Source: Deltaproteobacteria bacterium
Lineage (GTDB): Bacteria > Desulfobacterota > Dissulfuribacteria > Dissulfuribacterales > JALVPX01
Reading direction: 5' to 3'
Length of the DNA: 5,734 bases
Assembly: GCA_027061625.1 (NCBI GenBank)
Contig: JAMOVF010000151.1
Location: forward strand, 1 to 5,734
Part shown: piece after piece, positions 1 to 5,734 of the stretch
Layout: the number at the start of each line of letters is the position of its first letter
Numbering within the stretch: the first letter of the stretch is position 1
Program-made: the position numbers and the translations under genes
Notes under the pieces: generated by a model
Database searches by the model: none
Told to the model about the DNA's origin: nothing
What the model saw: the letters and a program-made list of their open reading frames with translations, nothing else

Positions 1-1156
1 GGAGAAGCCCTTTGGGAAGCTCGCCTTTATAATTTGGGGGGCCAAAACAAAATACATCTATATTGAACACGAGTTTTGCGCCAAGGCCTGTACCAAAGGG
101 GTCCCTGTTTACGCCGACTATGCCAGTTAATGCTCCACCATAGGGGTCTAGGGCCGAGGGACTGTTGTGGGTCTCTACCTTAAAGGCCACCCCATACTCA
201 TCATTGAATTTTATGACTCCGGCATTGTCCTTGAATACAGAAAGGCACCAATCATTTTCACCGAGTCTCTTCCTTATTTCTTCCGTGCCTTTCCTTATGT
301 AGGTGTCAAAAAGGCTGTCTTCCAGAACTTCAGAGCCATCTTCATCCACATAGGTTATAAGCGCATTGAATATCTTGTGTTTGCAGTGCTCTGACCATGT
401 CTGAGCCAAGGCCTCAAGCTCCACATCTGTGACCTTAGGGCCAAGGCCTACCTTTTTTCTTTCTTCTATGACTTCAGGCCTGGCAAAATAGTCCCTTATG
501 GCCTTCATCTCTTTGAGGTTCAGCGCCAGCACCCCTTCTTTGGAAAGCTGCATCAGCTCATCATCAGACATGGCAGAAAGATCAATTTCCTTTACAACTA
601 TCTCTCCTTCAGCCTGCACCTTGGGAACAGAGTAAATAGGGCCATCCTTTTCTGCCCAATAGTTTTCCATCTCCTCCTTAGAGGCTACCAAGGTGCGTTG
701 GATCAGGTCATTGGCAAGAAGGCCTTTGGCAAGTCTTTCAGCATCTTCCCGGCTCATCTGCCCTTTTATGAGATATTGGCTGCTGGTGTAAACGCCTTCC
801 TCATCTGTTGCCTTGCGCCCGATTATCAGCTCCAGGGCCTCTTTGGCAATCTTGCCTTCATTATCTGTTACCCCAGGCCGGAACCCAACTTCTATGAGCC
901 AGTTCCATTCAAAATCCATATCTTCAAAAAGCGGGGCGTCAATGGAATATATCTGAGTTACAGGATCTGAATATGGCCCTTCTGCTGCCTGTTTCAGAAC
1001 TTCCAGGCCAATGTTTTCAAAGTCCAGCAGGTAGGCCTTCACCGTACGGATTTCTTCCACGTTCAGATTGAGGTCTTCCTTGGCCCTTTTTGCATATTTG
1101 TTTCCCAGAGCATCTTTCAACTCAGCCTTAAGCGCTACTTCAATCCTGTAAACCAT
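1..1156 (-). CDS. purSL: Phosphoribosylformylglycinamidine synthase, fused PurS-PurL form (N-terminal part)
   Basis: This is the N-terminal 385 codons of FGAM synthase, the ATP- and glutamine-dependent fourth step of de novo purine synthesis (FGAR to FGAM) in the cytoplasm. The 3' part lies beyond the left edge. Residues 1-75 and about 84-160 each resemble the small PurS subunit: both begin with a strand plus a short loop and D..G turn (EVALKAELKDALGNK; EVGFRPGVTDNEGK), and the second ends in the PurS-like LLANDLIQ. Residues 180-250 form a linker, followed by the PurL signature TWSEHCKHKIFN (252-263; H257 matches the conserved active-site His) and the metal/nucleotide motif VETHNSPSALDPYGG (327-341). 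ATG 1156 is preceded by a strong GGAGG four bases away. Known family members of this fused type run to nearly 1000 residues, so well over half is missing. It diverges from lptF. Family call is firm; the symbol follows the fused naming, and plain purL would also be acceptable. Confidence 0.93.
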   Translation of the reverse strand, partial: MVYRIEVALKAELKDALGNKYAKRAKEDLNLNVEEIRTVKAYLLDFENIGLEVLKQAAEGPYSDPVTQIYSIDAPLFEDMDFEWNWLIEVGFRPGVTDNEGKIAKEALELIIGRKATDEEGVYTSSQYLIKGQMSREDAERLAKGLLANDLIQRTLVASKEEMENYWAEKDGPIYSVPKVQAEGEIVVKEIDLSAMSDDELMQLSKEGVLALNLKEMKAIRDYFARPEVIEERKKVGLGPKVTDVELEALAQTWSEHCKHKIFNALITYVDEDGSEVLEDSLFDTYIRKGTEEIRKRLGENDWCLSVFKDNAGVIKFNDEYGVAFKVETHNSPSALDPYGGALTGIVGVNRDPFGTGLGAKLVFNIDVFCFGPPNYKGELPKGLL

Positions 1157-1160
1157 ATTT

Positions 1161-1165
1161 CCTCC
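1161..1165 (-). promoter_or_regulatory. Shine-Dalgarno site of purSL
   Basis: On the minus strand GGAGG lies four bases before the ATG at 1156, fixing the start of purSL. Its first two G's also close a small 5-bp inverted repeat (CCAAT, loop of five, ATTGG; 1164-1178) in the leader RNA. Confidence 0.8.
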
Positions 1166-1174
1166 AATGTTCAA

Positions 1175-1204
1175 TTGGCTATTTGCTAACTTGATTTATA
1201 TAAA
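1175..1204 (+). promoter_or_regulatory. Candidate sigma-70-type promoter for lptF-lptG-nth (distal)
   Basis: TTGGCT (1175-1180, four of six to the -35 consensus) is separated by 18 bases from TATAAA (1199-1204, five of six to the -10 consensus). Transcription would begin near 1211 and give a leader of about 120 bases. It is the best-matching plus-strand promoter I find in the divergent region, judged by eye only; the -10 lies in the palindrome shared with the opposite strand. Confidence 0.4.
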
Positions 1205-1293
1205 ATACAGCTAGTGTTTTTTAGCGTATTAATCGCAAGGTGTCCATCCTTCCAACTGGGCAAAATCAGCGCTTTGTCTTAACTTATACCAAC

Positions 1294-1321
1294 TTGCCTC
1301 TAAAAATATCTAGGCTAATAT
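1294..1321 (+). promoter_or_regulatory. Candidate promoter immediately upstream of lptF (proximal)
   Basis: TTGCCT (1294-1299) and TAATAT (1316-1321), each four of six to consensus, are 16 bases apart. A start site about seven bases downstream would fall at the lptF ATG, giving an almost leaderless message. This would fit the missing Shine-Dalgarno site, but the match is modest and could be chance in AT-rich DNA. Confidence 0.25.
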
Positions 1322-1330
1322 TGATGCGCC

Positions 1331-2434
1331 ATGAAACTTACCACTGCTGTTGTCTTAAAAGAGGCCGTAGCACCTACGGTCATATCATTTATCTCAATCT
1401 CTGTGCTGCTTCTGCTGGGCCGTATCCTCCCTCTTTTGCCAGTGCTCCTGCGTTCTGGCATAACTTTTGGGGAATTTCTCTGGTTTTTAAGTCTGCTGCT
1501 GCCAGATTTTTTTATGCTTACCATCCCGCTGGCTGCACTGTTTGGAGTGCTTTTAGCCTTTTTGAGGCTTTCAAGGGATAATGAACTGCTTGGAATGCTT
1601 TCTTGCGGCGTTCAGCCGACCCGTCTTATAAGGCCTGTATTATTGATTGGCATGGGCGCGGCAGCAGCCACTTTACTGGTTGCTGTGATTTTAACACCAA
1701 AGAGCAAGACACTTCATAGGTTGTTTCTGCAGGAGGTATCTGCCCGCGCCTTTACTCAGGGCATAGTGCCTGGTTCATTTCTGCCTTTTTCAAAGGGTAT
1801 CACCCTTTATGTCCAAGAGGCCAGCCAAGATAAACACAATTTTAAGGGCGTGTTTATAAAAGATGACAGAAAGAAAGAGGCGGCAAGTCTTATTTTTGCC
1901 CAGACTGGTCAATTATATACAGGCACCAAAGGGCAAAAAATTGCCTTGAAGTTGAACGATGGGCTGCTGAACAGGATCAATCCTGATTATACCAGGACAG
2001 ATACCTTTGAATTCCAAACCTATACGGTTCAGCTCGGCATCGAAGGCAAAAAGAGTAGAAAAGGGCGCGGCGAGATGGGCCTGGCAGAGCTTAAAAAAAG
2101 GGGGCAGGATCCAAAATTCCCGCTCAAAAAAAGACTAAGATATATGGCGGAATTTCATAAAAGGCTGGCTCTGCCCGTTGGAGCTTTCATCTTGGCGGTC
2201 ATAGCCGTTCCTTTGGGCACATTTTCAGGAGCAGCAGGAATCTCAGGAGGGATTGCCTCTGGTATCGCCACTTTTCTTGGTTATTATCTTTTGAGCGCCT
2301 TTGCCTTCAACATGGCAGAGGCTGGTACAATTCCTCCCTGGCTTGGGATATGGACGCCCAATGTCCTGTTTGGAATAGCAGCTATTATCCTGCTGCAGAA
2401 ATTTATAAGGCATGGCATAAGCCAGCATAGTTGA
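1331..2434 (+). CDS. lptF: LPS export ABC transporter permease LptF
   Basis: This 367-residue inner-membrane protein belongs to the YjgP/YjgQ family. With LptG and the ATPase LptB it forms LptB2FG, which extracts LPS from the inner membrane and passes it to the LptC/A/D bridge. Three hydrophobic segments lie at about 15-40, 50-80 and 100-122, followed by a periplasmic beta-rich domain (about 125-245) and three more segments (about 275-297, 300-327, 335-357), the standard LptF/G plan. The coupling-helix motif RDNELLGMLSCGV (82-94, E85) should contact LptB, and HKRLALPVGAF near 276 starts the fourth helix. An in-frame TGA at 1322 makes ATG 1331 the first possible start, yet no Shine-Dalgarno site is seen. 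It is assigned LptF rather than LptG because it is first of the pair and shows the shorter ELLGMLSCG coupling sequence; the F/G split by eye is fairly safe. lptB is not in the window. Confidence 0.92.
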   Translation: MKLTTAVVLKEAVAPTVISFISISVLLLLGRILPLLPVLLRSGITFGEFLWFLSLLLPDFFMLTIPLAALFGVLLAFLRLSRDNELLGMLSCGVQPTRLIRPVLLIGMGAAAATLLVAVILTPKSKTLHRLFLQEVSARAFTQGIVPGSFLPFSKGITLYVQEASQDKHNFKGVFIKDDRKKEAASLIFAQTGQLYTGTKGQKIALKLNDGLLNRINPDYTRTDTFEFQTYTVQLGIEGKKSRKGRGEMGLAELKKRGQDPKFPLKKRLRYMAEFHKRLALPVGAFILAVIAVPLGTFSGAAGISGGIASGIATFLGYYLLSAFAFNMAEAGTIPPWLGIWTPNVLFGIAAIILLQKFIRHGISQHS

Positions 2435-2436
2435 GG
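2433..2436 (+). promoter_or_regulatory. Shine-Dalgarno site that decides the lptG start
   Basis: GAGG overlaps the lptF stop codon (TGA 2432-2434) and sits six bases before ATG 2443. No comparable site precedes the in-frame TTG at 2431, so ATG 2443 is preferred. The overlap with the stop suggests that translation of lptG is coupled to that of lptF. Confidence 0.7.
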
Positions 2437-2442
2437 CGCCCT

Positions 2443-3513
2443 ATGACACTGTTGACCAAATATCTGCTGCGCCACTTTTTGACAATAATCCTTGTTGTAG
2501 GGCTGGGCCTGCTGGGGTTGTTTTTGCTGGTAGAGGTGTTTGAGCGTTTGGACGATTTTGTTGAAGCCCATGCACGCACCGGGGACATCCTTCTCTACTT
2601 CCTTTACAGACTGCCAGGCCTGCTCGATTCTATATCCCCGCTCATTTTTTTAATGGCAGGCCTGGTAAGCATCTCAATGCTTGCACGCCAGAATGAATTG
2701 CTCATCTTGAAGGCTTCCGGCATTTCTCCCTGGCAGGTAATGAAGCCCCACCTTGCAGTGGTGGCTCTGTTTTCTGTCTCACTGGTGTTTCTAAGTGGAT
2801 TTATCACACCCAAAACAGAGAGCATGGCCAGCGCTTTGCGGGAAAATAAGCCCAGGCACGGGATGGTGCGTGGAGACAGGCTCTTTTATCATGGGGAAAA
2901 GAACATATGGAGCGCTGTGGTGGAACGGCCTGATGCCTCATTGCTTAGCAGCCTTCACTGGATGCGTTACGATGACAACTATCACATTATGGACATAATC
3001 CATGCAAAACGGGCTGAATATTCAGGCAAAGGCAGATGGAACCTCTTTAACGGCATACATCAGACCAGAGATATAACAGCCCAACCTTTGAAAGATATAC
3101 CCTTTAAAAGCATGAGTCTTAAGAGCGGTCAGACCCCCCGAGACTTCATGGCTGTGGAAACTCCACCTCAACATATGAAAATTACAGCACTTTACACTGC
3201 CATAAAACGTATGAAGCAGGCAGGCCTCTCAACCGCTGCACTGGAAAGCATGTTCTGGTCCCGTCTTACCTATCCCCTGCTAGGTCTTGCCATGCTCTTT
3301 GCCGGGCTGCCAATCGTCTTAAATGTGGGGCGCAGCGGTATTGCTTTTGGCATCTCTCTTGGAATTGCATTAGGCTTTGTGGTGTGGATTTCATGGAATT
3401 TCTTGTTTACTCTCGAGAGTTCAGGCAGGCTGCATCCAGGCCTTGGCCCAGCCTTGATATTAAGCATGCTGCTGATTCTGGGCAGCATATCTCTAAAACG
3501 TCTTAGATTTTAG
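2443..3513 (+). CDS. lptG: LPS export ABC transporter permease LptG
   Basis: This 356-residue protein is the second permease of LptB2FG and the partner of the LptF encoded just upstream. The N-terminus MTLLTKYLLRHF and the FERLDDFVEA stretch (33-42) are typical of LptG. Membrane segments lie at about 12-32, 50-80 and 102-122; the periplasmic beta-jellyroll domain covers about 123-245; three further segments follow at about 271-293, 298-322 and 333-349. The coupling helix ARQNELLILKASGIS (81-95, E85) is intact, as is FWSRLTYPLLGLAM at the fourth helix. A TTG in frame at 2431 would add four residues (MRRP) and overlap lptF by four bases, but it lacks a ribosome site, so ATG 2443 is chosen, leaving an eight-base gap after lptF. 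Length agrees with the family. No truncation or anomaly is seen. Confidence 0.93.
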   Translation: MTLLTKYLLRHFLTIILVVGLGLLGLFLLVEVFERLDDFVEAHARTGDILLYFLYRLPGLLDSISPLIFLMAGLVSISMLARQNELLILKASGISPWQVMKPHLAVVALFSVSLVFLSGFITPKTESMASALRENKPRHGMVRGDRLFYHGEKNIWSAVVERPDASLLSSLHWMRYDDNYHIMDIIHAKRAEYSGKGRWNLFNGIHQTRDITAQPLKDIPFKSMSLKSGQTPRDFMAVETPPQHMKITALYTAIKRMKQAGLSTAALESMFWSRLTYPLLGLAMLFAGLPIVLNVGRSGIAFGISLGIALGFVVWISWNFLFTLESSGRLHPGLGPALILSMLLILGSISLKRLRF

Positions 3514-3540
3514 CGGCAATCAATCTTTGATATGAAAAAT

Positions 3541-3546
3541 GAGAGG
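3541..3546 (+). promoter_or_regulatory. Shine-Dalgarno site of nth
   Basis: GAGAGG lies five bases before ATG 3552 but only two before the adjacent GTG 3549. This spacing favours the ATG as the nth start. Confidence 0.6.
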
Positions 3547-3551
3547 TTGTG

Positions 3552-4205
3552 ATGACCAAAAAAGAACGTGAAAGAATAGAAAAGATACTCAAGATACTCA
3601 AAGAGACTTATAAGGACGCCACCATAGCACTGCGCTACCATGACCCTTTCCAGCTCCTTGTGGCAGTAATTTTATCGGCTCAGTGTACTGATAAACAGGT
3701 TAACAAGATTACACCTATGCTTTTTGAGCGGTTTCCTACCCCGGAAACCATGGCAAAGGCCCCTGTGGAGGAGGTTGAGGAGCTTGTACGTTCCACGGGT
3801 TTCTTCAGGAATAAGGCGAAAAACATAAAAGAGGCTTCCCGCATAATTCTGGAAAGATTTGGCGGCAAAGTTCCTGATACTATGGAGGATTTGCTTACTT
3901 TGCCGGGAGTTGCAAGGAAGACTGCTAATATCGTGCTGTTCAATGCCTTTGGAAAGATTGAAGGTATTGCTGTGGATACCCATGTCAAAAGGGTTGCGCA
4001 GCGTCTTGGTCTTACTAAGCATAAAGATCCTGTAAAAATCGAAAAGGATCTTATGAAAATTATTCCCAAGGAGGATTGGGGTATAATCTCCTATATACTA
4101 ATTGAGCATGGCAGGAATATATGCAAGGCCAGGAAGCCTTTGTGTGAAAAATGTCCAGTGAAGGAGCTGTGTCCTTCTGCAAAAGAATTTTTGAAGAAAA
4201 AGTAG
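3552..4205 (+). CDS. nth: Endonuclease III (DNA glycosylase/AP lyase)
   Basis: This 217-residue cytoplasmic enzyme excises oxidised pyrimidines from DNA and nicks the resulting abasic site by beta-elimination. The helix-hairpin-helix LPGVARKTANIVL (117-129) carries K123, matching the catalytic lysine of E. coli Nth (K120), and VDTHVKRV (141-148) carries D142, matching the catalytic aspartate (D138). The N-terminal DPFQLLVAVILSAQCTD (31-47) is a family signature. Four cysteines at 191, 198, 201 and 207 show the C-X6-C-X2-C-X5-C spacing of the [4Fe-4S] cluster. Length is normal. GTG 3549 directly before the ATG is an alternative start adding one residue; the ribosome-site spacing favours ATG 3552. 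The gene follows lptG by 38 bases with no convincing terminator, so it is probably cotranscribed with lptFG, a placement with no obvious functional link. Confidence 0.95.
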   Translation: MTKKERERIEKILKILKETYKDATIALRYHDPFQLLVAVILSAQCTDKQVNKITPMLFERFPTPETMAKAPVEEVEELVRSTGFFRNKAKNIKEASRIILERFGGKVPDTMEDLLTLPGVARKTANIVLFNAFGKIEGIAVDTHVKRVAQRLGLTKHKDPVKIEKDLMKIIPKEDWGIISYILIEHGRNICKARKPLCEKCPVKELCPSAKEFLKKK

Positions 4206-4241
4206 TCAATGTGTTGATCTTGAAAATTTGTTTTTGCTTTG

Positions 4242-4270
4242 TTGACACCCCAGACCGGTGAGGATAACTT
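4242..4270 (+). promoter_or_regulatory. Candidate promoter of ispA-dxs
   Basis: A perfect -35 hexamer TTGACA (4242-4247) is followed after 17 bases by TAACTT (4265-4270), which matches the -10 consensus at its first two and last positions only. Transcription would start near 4277, about 37 bases before the ispA start. The rest of the nth-ispA gap (4206-4313) shows no gene and no clear terminator. The call rests on the -35 and spacing and is a by-eye inference. Confidence 0.45.
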
Positions 4271-4301
4271 TTAGGGCTAGTTTGCTGATTTAGCATTAGA
4301 T

Positions 4302-4316
4302 AAAGGGGTTTTTTTG
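4302..4316 (+). promoter_or_regulatory. Ribosome site, T7 run and TTG start codon of ispA
   Basis: AAAGGGG (4302-4308) is followed by seven T's (4309-4315), and the last two T's with the next G form the TTG start codon (4314-4316). The spacing from the G run to the TTG is five bases. The frame is open upstream back to TAG 4278-4280 but offers no ATG or GTG, so TTG 4314 is the best supported start. Confidence 0.65.
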
Positions 4317-5210
4317 GGTTTCGATTTAAAGGAATATCTGGAAAACAAACGCAAAGAGATCGATAAGGCTCTTGATAGTTTCCTTCCAGAACCAGAAGGC
4401 TTGAGTGCACCGCTGTTCGAAGCAATGCGATATAGTGTAATGGCTGGCGGCAAAAGGCTAAGGCCTATATTGGTTCTGGCCGCATCTCATGCTGTGGGCG
4501 GAAGCTCATCTGTTTCCATGCCGGCAGCTTGTGCCTTGGAATTTATTCACACATATTCTTTGATACATGATGATTTGCCTGCTATGGACGATGATGATCT
4601 TCGCAGAGGCAGGCCGACATGTCATAAAGTTTTTGGTGAGGCCATGGCAATATTAGCAGGTGATGGCCTTTTGACGTTTGCTTTTGAAATATTGGCACGT
4701 GAGGCTGTTAAGGAAAGAGAGAATTCTGAAAAGGTTTCCCAAGTGATTTTAATATTGGCCAGGGCAGCAGGTATAAAAGGAATGGTTGTAGGGCAAGCAG
4801 TTGATGTACTTATGGAAAATAAAGAGGTAAATGGTTCTCAACTGGCATTTATTCATCAGCATAAAACAGGTGCCTTGATCAAGGCTTCTGTTGAAATTGG
4901 AGGTTTGCTTGGAGGAGCTGATCAAAATCAGCTTGGGGCTTTATCTAGTTATGGTGATGGCTTGGGCTTGGCCTTTCAAATAGTTGATGATCTTCTTGAT
5001 ATTGAGGGTGATCAAGAGGTTATTGGTAAACCTGTGGGATCAGATTTGGAGAAAAATAAGGCAACGTATCCAGCTCTTTTTGGAATTGAAGAATCAAGAG
5101 CACAAGCACATGAATATATTCATTCTGCTATTTCTGCACTGGCATCATTTGATGAAAAGGCTGAGCCACTTAGGGCAATTGCCAATTATGTTATCCAAAG
5201 AAATAGATAG
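4314..5210 (+). CDS. ispA: Short-chain polyprenyl diphosphate synthase, farnesyl diphosphate synthase type
   Basis: This 298-residue soluble enzyme condenses DMAPP/GPP with IPP to make farnesyl diphosphate, which feeds undecaprenyl-phosphate and quinone synthesis. GGKRLRP (45-51) is the IPP-binding region; the first aspartate-rich motif DDLPAMD (86-92, continuing DDDLRRG) has the two-residue insertion typical of bacterial IspA; KTG (184-186) and the second aspartate-rich motif DDLLD (225-229, followed by IEGD) complete the Mg2+/diphosphate site. The residue five before the first motif is Tyr (Y81, in HTYSLIHDD), an aromatic position associated with stopping at C15, though geranylgeranyl product cannot be excluded by reading. 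TTG is the start. Length matches the family. dxs follows after 18 bases, so the two are almost surely cotranscribed. In many proteobacteria xseB precedes ispA; here that place is taken by nth. Confidence 0.93.
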   Translation: MGFDLKEYLENKRKEIDKALDSFLPEPEGLSAPLFEAMRYSVMAGGKRLRPILVLAASHAVGGSSSVSMPAACALEFIHTYSLIHDDLPAMDDDDLRRGRPTCHKVFGEAMAILAGDGLLTFAFEILAREAVKERENSEKVSQVILILARAAGIKGMVVGQAVDVLMENKEVNGSQLAFIHQHKTGALIKASVEIGGLLGGADQNQLGALSSYGDGLGLAFQIVDDLLDIEGDQEVIGKPVGSDLEKNKATYPALFGIEESRAQAHEYIHSAISALASFDEKAEPLRAIANYVIQRNR

Positions 5211-5213
5211 CAA

Positions 5214-5218
5214 AAGGA
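5214..5218 (+). promoter_or_regulatory. Shine-Dalgarno site of dxs
   Basis: AAGGA lies ten bases before ATG 5229, in the short gap after the ispA stop. The spacing is at the long end but no better start is visible, and the protein sequence from this ATG fits the family. Confidence 0.55.
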
Positions 5219-5228
5219 AATTTAGTTT

Positions 5229-5734
5229 ATGGAACCGACATTATTAGACAAAGTAGAATATCCTCAAGACTTGAAATATTTGGACATATTGCAGCTTCAA
5301 GAAGTGGCCCAGGGACTTCGTAAAATTATTGTAGATACAGTAGCGAAAACAGGTGGCCATCTTGCTCCCAGCCTTGGCGTGGTAGAGCTGACTATTGCTC
5401 TTCATTATGTTTTTGATGCCCCTAAAGACAAGATAATTTGGGATGTAGGGCATCAGGCGTATGCCCATAAACTTTTAACTGGCCGCCGTAACTCCTTTAA
5501 TACGTTGAGACAATATGGCGGTGTAAGCGGTTTTCCAAAGAGGAGTGAAAGCCCTTACGACGCCTTGGATACAGGACATAGCAGTACCTCCATCTCTGCT
5601 GCTCTAGGCATGGCCACAGCAAAATCTTTAAAAAGAGATGATGCCAAAGTGGTGGCAGTCATTGGTGATGGATCTATGACAGCAGGCTTAGCATTTGAAG
5701 GCCTTAATCATGCTGGTCATTTACGCAAGGATTT
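5229..5734 (+). CDS. dxs: 1-deoxy-D-xylulose-5-phosphate synthase (N-terminal part)
   Basis: The first 168 codons of DXP synthase are present; the gene runs off the right edge. The enzyme joins pyruvate and glyceraldehyde 3-phosphate with thiamine diphosphate as cofactor, the entry step of the MEP isoprenoid pathway and a source of the thiamine and pyridoxal precursors. Diagnostic stretches are TGGHLAPSLGVVELTIALHY (41-60, with H44 matching the conserved active-site His near E. coli H49), WDVGHQAYAHKLLTGR (71-86, H75 matching H80), the DTGHSSTSISAALG loop (114-127), and the start of the thiamine diphosphate motif GDGSMTAG (146-153) with its E/N partners in FEGLNHAG. The family is about 620-640 residues, so roughly a quarter is seen. 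It lies 18 bases after ispA in the same direction, an arrangement that puts early and late steps of isoprenoid supply under one promoter. No defect is visible. Confidence 0.96.
   Translation, partial: MEPTLLDKVEYPQDLKYLDILQLQEVAQGLRKIIVDTVAKTGGHLAPSLGVVELTIALHYVFDAPKDKIIWDVGHQAYAHKLLTGRRNSFNTLRQYGGVSGFPKRSESPYDALDTGHSSTSISAALGMATAKSLKRDDAKVVAVIGDGSMTAGLAFEGLNHAGHLRKD

Larger units (their letters stand above)
1157..1330. promoter_or_regulatory. Divergent intergenic region between purSL and lptF
   Basis: These 174 bases separate two divergently transcribed units and must hold the promoters of both. The sequence is AT-rich, with a perfect 10-base palindrome TTTATATAAA at 1195-1204 that offers a TATAAA hexamer on either strand. 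I see no small gene, no riboswitch-like structure and no convincing operator for a purine repressor. For purSL, TATAAA on the minus strand (1200-1195) is a plausible -10, but the -35 position holds only TAAAAA, so that promoter is weakly supported. Confidence 0.6.

Noticed and set aside
167..970. Open frames on the plus strand at 167-394 and 698-970
   Set aside because: They lie opposite the purSL coding strand, whose translation carries clear FGAM synthase motifs throughout; the plus-strand products match no family I recognise and lack ribosome sites.
1240..1581. Plus-strand open frame overlapping the start of lptF
   Set aside because: It runs into lptF in another frame, has an unlikely composition rich in Cys and aromatic residues, and lacks a ribosome site. 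It is a shadow of lptF.
3519..3531. Inverted repeat ATCAA-TCT-TTGAT after lptG as a terminator
   Set aside because: Only five AT-rich pairs with no following T run; it is too weak to support a terminator and the next gene follows at once.
4205..4246. GTCAA/TTGAC arms and a T-rich stretch after nth as a terminator
   Set aside because: The arms are five bases long and over 30 bases apart, and the T's lie inside the loop rather than after a stem.
3672..4425. Minus-strand open frames across nth and the ispA start
   Set aside because: They are antisense to well-supported enzymes with intact catalytic motifs, and none shows a ribosome site or recognisable domain.
1..5734. A new defence, mobile or other undescribed system
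   Set aside because: All substantial coding sequence is accounted for by six conserved housekeeping genes, with no repeats, integrase, transposase, toxin-antitoxin pair or RNA gene seen. Claiming a novel system here would not be supported.

Overview
The window reads as an ordinary chromosomal segment of a Gram-negative bacterium, and I see no mobile element, CRISPR array, RNA gene or unrecognised system in it. The lptF-lptG pair implies an LPS-bearing outer membrane. The divergent partner is a long, fused PurS-PurL type FGAM synthase, a form I associate with Desulfobacterota (the former Deltaproteobacteria) and some other phyla. With moderate GC content, a member of Desulfobacterota is the best guess; I would not go below phylum.

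Layout. Bases 1-1156 hold the N-terminal 385 codons of purSL on the minus strand, running off the left edge. Bases 1157-1330 are a divergent intergenic region with AT-rich promoter-like sequence. Everything to the right is on the plus strand: lptF (1331-2434), lptG (2443-3513), nth (3552-4205), a 108-base gap with a candidate promoter, ispA with a TTG start (4314-5210), and the first 168 codons of dxs (5229 to the right edge).

How the genes work together. LptF and LptG form the inner-membrane permease of the LptB2FG transporter, which extracts LPS for delivery to the outer membrane. Nth is a base-excision repair glycosylase that appears to ride in the lptFG operon. IspA and Dxs belong to isoprenoid synthesis: Dxs makes the first MEP-pathway intermediate and IspA makes farnesyl diphosphate, the precursor of undecaprenyl carriers and quinone side chains. 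The ispA-dxs neighbourhood is common in Gram-negative bacteria. PurSL acts in de novo purine synthesis and is transcribed separately.

Three automatic start calls deserve correction or comment: lptG should start at ATG 2443 rather than TTG 2431, nth at ATG 3552 rather than GTG 3549, and ispA truly appears to use TTG, placed at the end of a seven-T run. The more interesting details are the tandem PurS-like repeats in PurSL, the Ser in place of His in its metal/nucleotide-site motif, and the absence of a ribosome site before lptF.
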